Assembly: GCF_042663225.1 (NCBI RefSeq)
Contig: NZ_JBHTAA010000005.1
Location: 682,001-746,000, forward strand
Length of the DNA stretch: 64,000 bases
Direction of reading: 5' to 3'
DNA from: Haloferax namakaokahaiae
GTDB taxonomy: Archaea > Halobacteriota > Halobacteria > Halobacteriales > Haloferacaceae
Made by a program: the position numbers and the translations under genes. This document shows positions 32,318 to 40,714 of the stretch, in pieces. A model generated the notes under the pieces. That model was given only the letters and a program-made list of their open reading frames with translations. It searched no databases and was not told the origin of the DNA. How positions within the stretch are numbered: position 1 is the first letter of the stretch; each line of letters begins with the position of its first letter.

Positions 32318-34486
32318 ATGCTGTCCGGACTGTCGCTGCTCCCACTTCTGTTCGCACTCGCGCTCATCGCCCCGATACTCGTCAGCCCGGTCAGTCGCCG
32401 CGCGAACTTGCTGGTCTCGCAGGTCGCTCTGCCGATTTTCGGCTTCTACGTCGCCACCGAAAACCAACGCCACCGGAGGCAACAGTGGCGACTTCGTGCC
32501 GCACACGTCGGCGTGACCCACCGCGTCTACGCCTCGCGGACGCTCCTCATGGCCGCCGTCTTCGGAATCGCGGGGAGCATCTTCGGCGTCTACGTCGCTG
32601 CGGCGTTCTTGAGCACGTTCGCGCTCTCGCCAGAGACGTGGGCGGGACTGCCCCCGCAGGTGCAGTTCTTACGCGGTGTGACCAGCCTCGATACGCTGTC
32701 GCTCCGGGAGTTGTTCGTCTTGCTCGTCCTGTCGAGTGCGACGATCGGGACGGCGCTCGCACTGGGCGTCTACTGGATTCGGTGGTACGTCCTCACCGAG
32801 CGCGCGAACACCCGTGCGACGGAGATCGAAGCGACCCTGCCGCGGACCGTGGCGTTCATCTACGCGCTCTCGCGCTCGGGGATGGCGTTCCCGAAGGTTC
32901 TGGAGACGCTGGCCCGGAACGAGGCGGTGTACGGCGAGGCGGCCCGCGAAGTCGGAATCGCCGTCAGAGATATGGACGCCTTCGGCACCGACGTGCTGAC
33001 CGCCCTGCAATCGCTGTCCGACCGAACGCCGAGCGAGAACCTCGAAGAGTTCGGCGAGAACCTCTCTAGCGTACTCGGGAGCGGCCGCAACTTGTCCCGG
33101 TACCTCCACGAACAGTACGAGCGTTTCCAGACGGAGGCGGCCGCCCAACAACAGCAGTACCTCGAACTCCTCTCGACGCTCGCCGAGGTGTACGTCACGG
33201 TGCTCGTCGCCGGACCGCTGTTCCTCATCACCGTCCTCGTCGTCATCGGACTCGTCATCGCGGATACGCTCACGGTCATCCGAATCATCGGCTACGTCGC
33301 AGTCCCGGCGATAAGCGCCGCGTTCGTCGTCTATCTCGGCAGTATCACCAAGTCGCTTCGGGGTGTGATCTCTCGAAACCTCGGCACTGGCGCGGCCGCG
33401 GATTCCCACCAGATGGCTGACCGCTCGACGGTCGGCGAGACGGCACGCGCCGACGGCGGTGAGATGGCCCTCGGATGGACGGTGAACGCCGAACGGTTGG
33501 CCGCCTACGACCGCCTTCGCTGGCTTCGACGGTGGATGAATCAGCCGGTTCGGTCGATTCTGCAGAATCCGTTCGCGGTTCTGGTCTTCACCGTTCCGCT
33601 CGGGCTGGTGTGGGTGCTGACGCAGACGACGGTTTCGGTCGGTCCCGCCGAATCTACGTCGCTGCTTCGCGTGGTTGTGCAGCCGGCACTGTGGTTCCAC
33701 CTCGGCGACTCGCTGGAGGCGGTCGTCGCGGCGGCAGACAACCACGTCGTCGAGGTGGCTATCGTGTCGATGGCGATAATCTCGGTCATTCACGAGATTC
33801 GAAAGCGCCAACTGCGGGCTATCGAACGAGCCATGCCCGACTTCCTCGACCGACTCGCAAGCGTCAACGAGGCCGGGTTGACTATCGTCCAGAGTCTGCG
33901 CCGCGTCTCGTCGTCCGACCTCGGCCCGCTCGGCGACGAAATCCAGCGGACGATTCGAGACATCGACGTCGGGGCCGACGCCGAGTCCGCACTCCGGCGG
34001 ATGGACCGCCGCACTCGGAGTCCGATGGTGTCGCGGTCGGTCACGCTCCTCACCAACGCGATGAGCGCGAGCGGCGACATCGCACCCGTCGTTCGCATCG
34101 CCGCCACCGAAGCACAGGACAGTCGCCGTCTGGCCCGCGAGCGCCAACAGGAGATGCTGACCTACCTCGTCGTCATCTACATCTCCTTTTTCGTCTTCCT
34201 CGGCATCGTCGGCGCGCTCGCCATCTCGTTCATCCCGGCGGTCGAACAGGCGAGCACGGGCGCGCTCGTCGATTCCGGCGGGGTCGGCGTGACCTCGGGG
34301 ACGTTCGAGGGACTGCGTAACGTGAACACCGAGTCCTACGAACTCATGTTCTTCCACATCACGGCGATTCAGGGCGTCTGTTCCGGCATCATCGCCGGGC
34401 AACTCGGCGAGGGCGACGTCGCCGACGGCATCAAACACGCGACGTTCCTCCTGCTTTTGACCTACGTCGTCTTCCTCTTCATCTGA
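32318..34486 (+). CDS. pilC: PilC-type membrane platform protein with two GspF domains
   Basis: A 722-residue integral membrane partner of PilB. Two type II secretion F (GspF/TadC-like) domains are visible, with cytoplasmic helical parts at about residues 170-290 (LPRTVAFIYALSRSGMAFPKVLETLARNE) and 500-600 (MPDFLDRLASVNEAGLTIVQSLRR) and flanking membrane spans. The hydrophobic N-terminus begins LSGLSLLPLLFALALIAPI. Its start lies one base after the PilB stop. Pilin genes and prepilin peptidase are not in the window, so the pilins served are unknown. In haloarchaea such pairs can serve pili, adhesion or other type IV filaments. Confidence 0.9.
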   Translation: MLSGLSLLPLLFALALIAPILVSPVSRRANLLVSQVALPIFGFYVATENQRHRRQQWRLRAAHVGVTHRVYASRTLLMAAVFGIAGSIFGVYVAAAFLSTFALSPETWAGLPPQVQFLRGVTSLDTLSLRELFVLLVLSSATIGTALALGVYWIRWYVLTERANTRATEIEATLPRTVAFIYALSRSGMAFPKVLETLARNEAVYGEAAREVGIAVRDMDAFGTDVLTALQSLSDRTPSENLEEFGENLSSVLGSGRNLSRYLHEQYERFQTEAAAQQQQYLELLSTLAEVYVTVLVAGPLFLITVLVVIGLVIADTLTVIRIIGYVAVPAISAAFVVYLGSITKSLRGVISRNLGTGAAADSHQMADRSTVGETARADGGEMALGWTVNAERLAAYDRLRWLRRWMNQPVRSILQNPFAVLVFTVPLGLVWVLTQTTVSVGPAESTSLLRVVVQPALWFHLGDSLEAVVAAADNHVVEVAIVSMAIISVIHEIRKRQLRAIERAMPDFLDRLASVNEAGLTIVQSLRRVSSSDLGPLGDEIQRTIRDIDVGADAESALRRMDRRTRSPMVSRSVTLLTNAMSASGDIAPVVRIAATEAQDSRRLARERQQEMLTYLVVIYISFFVFLGIVGALAISFIPAVEQASTGALVDSGGVGVTSGTFEGLRNVNTESYELMFFHITAIQGVCSGIIAGQLGEGDVADGIKHATFLLLLTYVVFLFI

Positions 34487-34530
34487 GAGGCGACCGTGTG
34501 GTCTTTGGTTCGCTACCGAAATCTCAGTGC

Positions 34531-35178
34531 ATGGACCAGCCCCGAGACACGGTCAGAGAGACGTACGACCGTATCGCCTCGCACTTCGCCTCGACGCGCG
34601 AGTACCCGTGGCCCGAAGTCAAATCGTTCGTCGAGGAGGCGACCGAAGATTCCCGTCCCGTTCGTGCGCTCGACCTCGGGTGCGGCAACGGTCGCCACGT
34701 CGAACTTCTGTCTTCTTACGCCGACGAGGTCGTCGGTCTCGACGTGAGTCGCGGCCTGCTCACCGAAGCGACGAAACGCGCCGCAGACCGTGAGTTCGAC
34801 ACGCACCTCGTGCAGGGTGACGCGTCTCGCCTCCCGTTCGAAGCCGACTCGTTCGACCTCTGTGTGTACGTCGCAACGCTCCACCACCTCACGCCCCGCG
34901 AGACGCGCGTTGCGAGCCTCGACGAACTCGCGCGGGTCTTGGACTCCGAGGGGACCGCGCTCGTCAGCGCGTGGAGCACGGCACACGACACCTTCGACCG
35001 GGAGGACGGATTCGATACGACCGTCGATTGGACGCTCCCCGGCGGCGAGACGGTCCCCCGGTACTATCACATCTACGCGCCCGACGAGTTCGACGCCGAC
35101 CTCGCGGCGAGCGACCTCACGGTCCTCGAATCCGAGATTTCCAGCGGCAACTGTTACGCCGTCCTCTCGGGGCGGTGA
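34531..35178 (+). CDS. Class I SAM-dependent methyltransferase (Trm9-like)
   Basis: A 215-residue methyltransferase. SAM-binding motif I is ALDLGCGNGRHVELL (about residues 50-64), motif II has VVGLDVSRGLL, and later motifs are FDLCVYVATLHHLTPRE and LVSAWSTAHDT. The pairing of a short N-terminal segment (VRETYDRIASHFASTR) and a Trp/Ser-rich late motif resembles the ALKBH8/Trm9 branch that methylates carboxymethyluridine in tRNA, but other small-molecule methyltransferases share this fold. ATG 34531 is chosen as the family-like start; GTG 34498 would add an unrelated leader. It follows pilC but is unlikely to be functionally linked. Confidence 0.85.
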   Translation: MDQPRDTVRETYDRIASHFASTREYPWPEVKSFVEEATEDSRPVRALDLGCGNGRHVELLSSYADEVVGLDVSRGLLTEATKRAADREFDTHLVQGDASRLPFEADSFDLCVYVATLHHLTPRETRVASLDELARVLDSEGTALVSAWSTAHDTFDREDGFDTTVDWTLPGGETVPRYYHIYAPDEFDADLAASDLTVLESEISSGNCYAVLSGR

Positions 35179-35275
35179 CGCCCAGGCAAGGGTGCGCTGT
35201 GGTAACACGTGGCGGCTGGTTGCGCCGAGCGCACAGGAGATGTGGGCTTAAGACGGCGTGGACGAATCGCATCGT

Positions 35276-36304
35276 ATGAGCGACACTGACGAATCCAAGG
35301 AGTACGAAGTCGTGGTCGTCGGCGGGGGACCCGCCGGGTTGCAGACGGCGCTCTACACGACTCGACTGGGCCACGACACCGCACTTATCGACCGCGGCGG
35401 CGGCCGCGCGGCGATGATGGTCGATACCCACAACGTCATCGGTGTCACCGAAGACGTCTCGGGCAACGAATTCCTCGGAACCGCTCGTCAGCAACTCGAA
35501 GAATACGGCACCGACCTCTACCGTGACCTCGTGACCGAGGCCACACAGCTCGACGACGGCCGATTCGAACTCACCACCAACGACGGCACGTTCGTCACCG
35601 AGCGCGTCGTCCTCGGCGTCGGTTTCAACGACAAGCGACCCGACCCGCCGCTCCCGCGCACCGGTAAGGGACTCCACTACTGTCTCCACTGCGACGCCTA
35701 CATGTTCGTGGACGAGTCGGTGTACGTGATGGGCCACTCCGACTCCGCGGCCTACGTCGCCATGATTATGCTCAACTTCACCGACGAAGTCGATATCCTC
35801 CTCCGCGGCGACGACCCCTCGTGGTCCGACGAGACGGACGAACTCGTCCGCGCGCACCCCATCGACATCGTCGAGGAGGAACTCGACAGCATGACCAAAG
35901 GCGACGATGGCTGGCTGGAGAGTTTCACCTTCGAGGACGGCACCACCCGCGAGTACAAAGGCGGCTTCGCCATGTACGGGTCGGAATACAACACGACGCT
36001 CTTCGAGCAACTCGACGTGGACCTCAACGACGACGGCACCGTCCCGGTCGGCGACCACGGCGAGACCAGCGTCGATGGCGTCTACGCCGTCGGCGACATC
36101 ACCCCCGGTCACAACCAGATTCCCGTCGCCATGGGCAAGGGCGCGAAGGCCGGCATCGCCATCCACATGGAACTCCGCGAGTTCCCCAAGAGCCTCGACG
36201 AGATTCGAGAGCACGGGGAGATTTCGGTCGAAGACGCGCCGGGCATCTCGGCCGGCCTGCTCGAAAAGGCCAAACAGTTCAACGAGTCCCACGCCGACGA
36301 CTGA
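35276..36304 (+). CDS. Thioredoxin reductase-like NAD(P)/FAD oxidoreductase
   Basis: A 342-residue two-dinucleotide-domain flavoprotein. The FAD-binding GxGxxG is VVVGGGPAGLQTALY near the N-terminus, and the C-terminal FAD motif is VYAVGDITPGHNQIPVAMGKGAKAGI. A CxxC disulfide, YCLHCDAY, is present where thioredoxin reductase has its redox-active pair. The second nucleotide-binding site is weak (VMGHSDSAAYVAM), lacking a clean GxGxxG, so the electron donor may differ from NADPH. Several haloarchaeal paralogues of this kind exist. A stem-loop plus T run follows the stop. ATG 35276 is chosen; GTG 35258 is in frame. Confidence 0.87.
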   Translation: MSDTDESKEYEVVVVGGGPAGLQTALYTTRLGHDTALIDRGGGRAAMMVDTHNVIGVTEDVSGNEFLGTARQQLEEYGTDLYRDLVTEATQLDDGRFELTTNDGTFVTERVVLGVGFNDKRPDPPLPRTGKGLHYCLHCDAYMFVDESVYVMGHSDSAAYVAMIMLNFTDEVDILLRGDDPSWSDETDELVRAHPIDIVEEELDSMTKGDDGWLESFTFEDGTTREYKGGFAMYGSEYNTTLFEQLDVDLNDDGTVPVGDHGETSVDGVYAVGDITPGHNQIPVAMGKGAKAGIAIHMELREFPKSLDEIREHGEISVEDAPGISAGLLEKAKQFNESHADD

Positions 36305-36346
36305 GCCGGTCGTTCGGCTCCAATCGCCCGTTTAACCGCTCTTTTT
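36303..36346 (+). terminator. Hairpin and T run after the thioredoxin-reductase-like gene
   Basis: GAGCCG at 36303-36308 and CGGCTC at 36315-36320 form a perfect six-base stem that includes the last two bases of the stop codon. A T5 tract lies at 36342-36346. The T run is the more likely archaeal termination signal. Confidence 0.5.
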
Positions 36347-36458
36347 GTCGTAAAATCAGGTGACGGAGCCGGCTGGACGAAAAAGTAACATCCTTATTGT
36401 AGCGTCGTGAATGGGTGGATGTCGCTGGCGCTGAGGTGGACTCAGTGCGAGCATGCAT

Positions 36459-36529
36459 GCGCTGGTGGTCTAATGGCATGACTTTGGCCTTCCAAGCCAA
36501 CGATCCGGGTTCAACTCCCGGCCGGCGCA
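36459..36529 (+). tRNA. tRNA-Gly (anticodon UCC)
   Basis: The cloverleaf closes well. The acceptor stem GCGCTGG pairs with CCGGCGC (one T-G pair). The anticodon arm is TTGGC-CTTCCAA-GCCAA with anticodon TCC, and the T arm is CCGGG-TTCAACT-CCCGG. The discriminator base is A. CCA is not encoded (the next bases are CTT). No intron is present. The 25 bases ending two past the gene are repeated exactly 146 bases downstream, and three degraded copies follow. Confidence 0.93.
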
Positions 36530-37070
36530 CTTTCTCGAAGAATTACAGTCCGGAGCTGTGTCTCCGGACTCATCAATTCGAGAGTAATGCGGCACGACGG
36601 AGTTGAACCCAGCCAGTCGCCGACGAGTGAAACGAGGAGGACCGTCTGGGTTCGGTTCAACTCCCGGCCGGCGCACTTCCTTCGCTCGTGTTACTCGCTC
36701 AGTCAGTGCGCCGCCGTAGTCCCCCTCGCTCTGCTCGCGGGACTCCCGACCGGCGCACTTTCTGAACGGAACCAAACGAGGAGTCGCTAGACTCCGAGTT
36801 GCTGTGGAGTGAAGAAATGCGCCCAGAGGGAGTTGAATCAGGGAGCAAATCTTCGATTTGTGACCGTGGTTCAACTCCTGACGAGACGAAGTCTCGTCAA
36901 CGTCCCACTCGCTTCGTCTGCGGGCGACATCAAAGTCGCCCGAATGGCCAGTGAGACGACTTTGTCGTCTCACACTGCTCGCGGGACTCCCGGCTGAGCG
37001 AGTTCACGTTCCAACCTTCCTCACCTCCCCCGTGAAAACGACTATTTGGAATCGTGATGAATAGAAGAGC
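36530..37070. repeat. 541-base field of direct and inverted copies of the tRNA-Gly 3' end
   Basis: No credible gene is present. The tRNA 3' sequence at 36508-36532 recurs exactly at 36654-36678. A shorter copy with one mismatch is at 36742-36760 (ACTCCCGACCGGCGCACTT). GGTTCAACTCC recurs at 36868-36878. Inverted copies GGAGTTGAACC (36599-36609) and GGAGTTGAATC (36829-36839) each face a direct copy, so hairpins can form. TGCTCGCGGGACTCCCG occurs at about 36732 and 36976. The pattern is expected from repeated integration and loss at a tRNA attachment site. No integrase gene lies nearby. Confidence 0.7.
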
Positions 37071-37226
37071 ATGAGTGCAACCACTCCAGACCCACGTTCA
37101 CGGTGCTTGAACTGTGGCTTCGCAGCGACCTCGGGCAGTGACGAATGGGCCACCGTCGAAGCATCCCTAGGGACGATGACACAGTGTCCCGAGTGCGGAA
37201 GCACGGACGTGATGACCGGTCGCTGA
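37071..37226 (+). CDS. 51-residue double-CxxC zinc beta-ribbon protein
   Basis: A tiny protein, MSATTPDPRSRCLNCG at the start and TQCPECGSTDVMTGR at the end, with two CxxC pairs about 25 residues apart. It forms a four-cysteine zinc ribbon with an acidic loop (SGSDEWATVEAS) between the knuckles. The family is frequent among small haloarchaeal zinc proteins; in Haloferax, relatives have been tied to swarming, biofilm or stress adaptation, but this member's role is not known. A TATA-like CTATTTGG lies about 26 bases before ATG 37071, so the transcript is probably leaderless. It starts right after the tRNA repeat field. Confidence 0.8.
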   Translation: MSATTPDPRSRCLNCGFAATSGSDEWATVEASLGTMTQCPECGSTDVMTGR

Positions 37227-37448
37227 GCGAACCGGTCCGTTCCTCGAATCCTTGACTAAAGTTACCCTCCTTGACACCAATTAGCGACTGGTGTGTAACA
37301 CATGGCACTACTCGAAGGCCGCGTTCGCAGGACTGTCGAATTCTGTATCTATTTTCGATTCGAACGTCGTCGTGTCAGCCCTACTGGGCAATTAATTGTA
37401 CATTCGCCGCACAAAGAATTATGAAGTTTCACTCTGTTCGGACGAGTA

Positions 37449-37949
37449 GTGTTCGGGTTCAATTCATCGACGACGGGCGAGGACGAACAGCAGAAGAAAG
37501 AGAAATCGAACGGCGTCCCGCGGCGTCGATTCATGCAGGCGGCCGCCGGGTCTGGTGCGCTGTTACTCGGCGCGGGGACGGTATCGGCGAACGGGAAGGG
37601 CGGCCAAGCGATCATCCACGAGGACGAGTACTACCCCGACGAATCGTTCGTCATCCTCGAAGCACAGGAGTGCGACAGTCCGACGCCGTACGGTTCGTGC
37701 CGCGACGACCCGCTGTTCTTCCAGTGCTACGGTCAGGGCGGCCGCTTCCCGCCGGGAAAGGGCGGAACCCTCCCGTTCCCGTGGTGGAACATCAAGTACG
37801 TGAGCGGGCCGCTGGAAGGCGAACTGTTGCGACTCTACACTCGTGACAACAGCATCGAGGCGGGTCTGACGTACCGCTGGACGCGGAAAGAGAAAGATTG
37901 CCCCGAGACGCCCGACGTGTTCCAAGTCGGCTTCGCGCCGGACAAGTAA
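37449..37949 (+). CDS. Tat-exported protein, unknown function
   Basis: A 166-residue secreted protein. The N-terminus has a polar Glu/Lys-rich leader, then the twin-arginine motif VPRRRFMQAAAGSGALLLG and a signal-peptidase-like AGTVSA site near residue 46. The mature part is about 120 residues and has four cysteines (ECDS, SCRD, QCYG, DCPE) that could form two disulfides, with Trp, Pro and Gly-rich segments (PPGKGGTLPFPWWNIKYV). No family is recognised. The GTG at 37449 is the only start before the signal, because a stop lies upstream, and a TATA-like AGAATTATGAAG about 28 bases upstream fits a leaderless GTG. Confidence 0.8.
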   Translation: MFGFNSSTTGEDEQQKKEKSNGVPRRRFMQAAAGSGALLLGAGTVSANGKGGQAIIHEDEYYPDESFVILEAQECDSPTPYGSCRDDPLFFQCYGQGGRFPPGKGGTLPFPWWNIKYVSGPLEGELLRLYTRDNSIEAGLTYRWTRKEKDCPETPDVFQVGFAPDK

Positions 37950-38182
37950 GACCGGTTTTCACGACGCGAGCCCATTCGAGTCTCCTGGTGCGACGACCAC
38001 CGTTCGAGATTCGACCGAACGAATGGTCACAGAACCGAGCATTCGACGCTCACCTCCCGGTTCGAATCTCGGTTTCGCTTTCTCACCCCGTTCAGGCAGT
38101 CCAAAACACGGGATTCGAGCTAACATTCGGCACACGAGACGGACCGTCTGTCTTATCTTCCCCGCCGTCCTAGGCGAACGTA

Positions 38183-38452
38183 ATGTCAAACCTTATTCCA
38201 CTCTTCCCGGGTCTGCCGGGTGGCCCAGAACTGCTCATCGTCCTACTCATCGTCGTGCTCCTGTTCGGGGCGAACAAACTCCCACAACTCGCCCGCTCGA
38301 CGGGGCAGGCGATGGGTGAGTTCCGACGTGGCCGCGAGGAGATAGAGGATGAACTCAAGAAGGGCGCAGAGGAGTCCGAGGCGAGCGACGAGGACGAAGA
38401 AACTGCCGAGGCCGAGGCTGACGCAGACACCGAAACCGAGAACAAAAACTAA
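38183..38452 (+). CDS. tatA: Twin-arginine translocase subunit TatA
   Basis: A pore-forming component of the Tat pathway, which exports folded proteins and dominates secretion in haloarchaea. The 89-residue protein has the short periplasmic start and membrane helix (GGPELLIVLLIVVLLFGANKLPQLARSTG), the hinge Phe-Gly (LLFGANKLP), then an amphipathic helix (AMGEFRRGREEIEDELKK) and a very acidic tail. A TATA-like TCTTATCT about 28 bases upstream makes a leaderless transcript likely. It faces the SRP RNA gene head-on. tatC is not in the window. Confidence 0.95.
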   Translation: MSNLIPLFPGLPGGPELLIVLLIVVLLFGANKLPQLARSTGQAMGEFRRGREEIEDELKKGAEESEASDEDEETAEAEADADTETENKN

Positions 38453-38582
38453 GCCTTCTCCGCTGGGTAGTCCAGCAATTCCACGAACCGAGAGTGACGA
38501 CTATCGCGGACTGTCGGGAGGAGAACGCCGAGTAGCGACGGAACGAGCGCCGTCGCTCACCGGGTAGATGACGTATGAATGG

Positions 38583-38890
38583 GCGGACAGCGAGGTTGCC
38601 CGGCGTTCCGAAACGGGGAATCTCGGTTGCCTCCTCCACCCCGCGACCCCTCGAGCGACGCACGTCCGATGGTCCGCTGCTCGCTTCCGCGCCTGGCGGG
38701 GTACCACCGATGAACCGCGCGAACCCTTCCCTGCGGAAGGGGTACGCGGAGCCGCTGTCCCCGAAGGACGAGGTTTCTACGTTGGCTTCCGAGGCCCGTA
38801 CCGGTCTGACCGGACGCGCCCGTGTTCGGTCCCCGCTAAAGACCTATTTCGCGGGTAGAGAGCAGGGCCTAACTGCCCGACCTAGTCCAC
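38583..38890 (-). ncRNA. ffs: Signal recognition particle RNA (archaeal 7S RNA)
   Basis: The region lacks a convincing protein gene but has SRP RNA hallmarks on the minus strand. The helix 8 loop reads CCAGG-CGCGGAAGCG-AGCAGC (plus-strand 38676-38696), with the GGAA tetraloop and the conserved AGCAG side that binds SRP54. The 5' domain contains GACTAGGTCGGGCAGTTAG (38869-38887), as in haloarchaeal 7S RNA. The ends can pair as GTGGAC (38885-38890) with GTCCGC (38583-38588). The resulting length of about 308 bases fits the roughly 300-base archaeal RNA. Exact ends are estimated. Confidence 0.88.
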
Positions 38891-38904
38891 TCCTCCCTAA
38901 TCCA

Positions 38905-38925
38905 CGGACTGTTAAGGGCCTTTCG
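38905..38925 (-). promoter_or_regulatory. Promoter of the SRP RNA gene
   Basis: On the minus strand CGAAAGGCCCTTAACAGTCC lies just upstream of the RNA 5' end. The TATA-like CTTAAC (plus 38911-38916) is about 24 bases from the start at 38890, and the preceding GAAAG fits a BRE. Confidence 0.5.
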
Positions 38926-39055
38926 ACTCGGCGGGGAGATAATCGAGCGACATCGGAGGGGTTTCCCGCGCGTGTGAAACGCAGAAGCAGGGGCGTCAGC
39001 GTGTCAGGAACGAGTGACCAGAGGGCGAGTGACCAGAGGGCGAGGAACAGGAGCG

Positions 39056-39469
39056 CTAGAGCACACTTCGGGCGTACCCTGCCGCGCCGACGAACGTCAA
39101 CAGTGCCGACCCGAGGACGGCCCAGCGGTGGTATTCGAGCCACGAGTACTCGCGTTCGAAACTGAACAGCACCGTCGAATCGATGCTGAACGCCCAGAGC
39201 GTCGTGAGACCGAGCATGGCGAGCGACAGCACGAGCGCCAACCCGGCGGAGGTTTCGGCGTCGGTTCGGCCCTGAAGTCCGGAGAGAAAGACGATGACCG
39301 CGAGCAACGCGAGCAGGCCGATTATCGAGAGACCAGTCGGCCCGGACGCGTAGTACGAGGCCGTCGGGCCACCGCCGGACGCGACGACGATTCCCGGGAG
39401 GGCAACCGAAACACCGAGACAGAGTGCACCGACGATTCCAACTGTCGGTGCGAGACGTTCGACATCCAT
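39056..39469 (-). CDS. Four-span membrane protein, unknown function
   Basis: A 137-residue protein with about four membrane spans: residues about 8-30 (VGIVGALCLGVSVALPGIVVA), a second in GLSIIGLLALLAVIVFLSGL, a third in SAGLALVLSLAMLGLTTLWAFS, and a fourth in WAVLGSALLTFVGAAGYA. The loop after the third span has the charged aromatic run FEREYSWLEYHRW. I recognise no enzyme motif. ATG 39469 is the only Met before the first span. It is divergent from the thiolase gene, with a 93-base promoter region, and lies downstream of the SRP RNA promoter. Confidence 0.75.
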   Translation of the reverse strand: MDVERLAPTVGIVGALCLGVSVALPGIVVASGGGPTASYYASGPTGLSIIGLLALLAVIVFLSGLQGRTDAETSAGLALVLSLAMLGLTTLWAFSIDSTVLFSFEREYSWLEYHRWAVLGSALLTFVGAAGYARSVL

Positions 39470-39562
39470 ATCCGGCCGTTCGGGTGTTCGACAGATAAAC
39501 GATGTGAGACGGAGCGACACGCGATTGGCCGGTTTTAAATCGTGTTGTGACGACGTGCGCGT

Positions 39563-40714
39563 ATGGACCGCGTAGCGATCATCGGTGCATCGATGACCCA
39601 GTTCGGGCAGCGCGACGCGTGGATTCGAGAGTTGCTCGCCGAAGCAGGCGTGGCGGCGCTCTCGGACGCTGGCGTCTCTCCCGACGAAATCGAGCACCTC
39701 TACGTTTCGAACATGGCGAGCGGCGAGTTCGAGGGCCAAACCGGCGTCCCGAACGCCCTCGCACACGACCTCGCGGCGATGCCCGCCTACACCGCCCGTA
39801 TCGACCAGACCTCGTCGTCCGGCGGCGCGGGCGTCTACGCCGCGTGGCAGTCTGTCGCCTCCGGCGCGTCGAACATGACGATGCTCGTCGGCGGCGAGAA
39901 GATGACACATCGAACGACGGCCGAAGCGACCGACGTCATCGCGTCGTTGACCCACCCGGTCGAGTACAAACACGGCGTGACGCTCCCGTCGTTCGCGGGG
40001 CTGACCGCGCGTCTCTACCTCGACACCTACGACGCACCGCGCGAGTCGCTCGGTAAGGTCGCCGTCAAGAACCACAAGAACGGCCTCGACAACCCGCACG
40101 CCCAGTTCCGAAAGGAAGTTGACCTCGAAACCGTCCTCGACTCGCCAATCGTCGCGGACCCGCTTCGACTCTACGACTTCTGTCCCATCACCGATGGCTC
40201 GGCCGCGCTCGTCTTCTGTCCCGAGTCCGTCGCCCGGGAGTACACGGACGACTACGCCGTCATCTCGGGTATCGGCGGCGCGACCGACACCCACGTCGTC
40301 CACGAGCGCGCCGACCCGACCACGATGGGCGGCGTCGTCAACTCCTCCGAAATCGCCTACGAGATGGCCGACCTCGGCCCCGAAGACATCGACGTGGCCG
40401 AACTCCACGACATGTTCACCATCCTCGAATTCCTGCAGTCCGAAGACCTCGGCTTCTTCGAGAAGGGCGAGGGCTGGAAGGCGGTCGAAGAAGGCGTCAC
40501 CGACCGCGACGGAGAGTTGCCCATCAACACCTCCGGCGGCCTGAAGTCGAAGGGCCACCCGCTCGGTGCATCCGGCGTCGCGCAGGTGTACGAGATTTAC
40601 AAGCAACTCATCGGCGACGCGGGCGACCGACAGGTCGATGCCGATGTCGGGCTGGCGTGCAACGTCGGCGGCTTCGGCAACTGCGTCACCACCACCATCA
40701 TGGAGTCCCGATAA
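39563..40714 (+). CDS. Thiolase-fold protein lacking the usual nucleophilic cysteine
   Basis: A 383-residue thiolase superfamily protein. The position of the catalytic Cys in the usual CASG motif is occupied by Ser here (DQTSSSGGAGVYAAWQ, near residue 87). The other active-site blocks are present: VAELHDMFTI-type NEAF-like segment (ELHDMFTILEF), the His loop KGHPLGASGV and the C-terminal CNVGGFGN. Such Ser variants occur in SCP2-like and archaeal thiolases; how they act is unclear. In archaea, thiolase and DUF35 proteins form a channelling complex with HMG-CoA synthase for mevalonate synthesis, and the next gene is DUF35, but no HMG-CoA synthase is nearby. Its stop overlaps the next start (TAATG). 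Confidence 0.88.
   Translation: MDRVAIIGASMTQFGQRDAWIRELLAEAGVAALSDAGVSPDEIEHLYVSNMASGEFEGQTGVPNALAHDLAAMPAYTARIDQTSSSGGAGVYAAWQSVASGASNMTMLVGGEKMTHRTTAEATDVIASLTHPVEYKHGVTLPSFAGLTARLYLDTYDAPRESLGKVAVKNHKNGLDNPHAQFRKEVDLETVLDSPIVADPLRLYDFCPITDGSAALVFCPESVAREYTDDYAVISGIGGATDTHVVHERADPTTMGGVVNSSEIAYEMADLGPEDIDVAELHDMFTILEFLQSEDLGFFEKGEGWKAVEEGVTDRDGELPINTSGGLKSKGHPLGASGVAQVYEIYKQLIGDAGDRQVDADVGLACNVGGFGNCVTTTIMESR

Noticed and set aside
36279..36973. Minus-strand open frames with phrases such as GVEPGS and AGRELNPD
   Set aside because: These are antisense readings of the tRNA-Gly T arm and its repeats; such phrases are a known sign of tRNA-derived false proteins.
36508..36992. Possible CRISPR array in the tRNA repeat field
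   Set aside because: Copies are irregularly spaced, degraded and inverted, and match the tRNA end rather than a repeat-spacer pattern.
38575..39165. Plus-strand open frame of 196 codons, rich in Arg, Ser and Pro
   Set aside because: It lies mainly over the SRP RNA gene. Its composition is unlike haloarchaeal proteins, and the RNA motifs on the minus strand explain the conservation.
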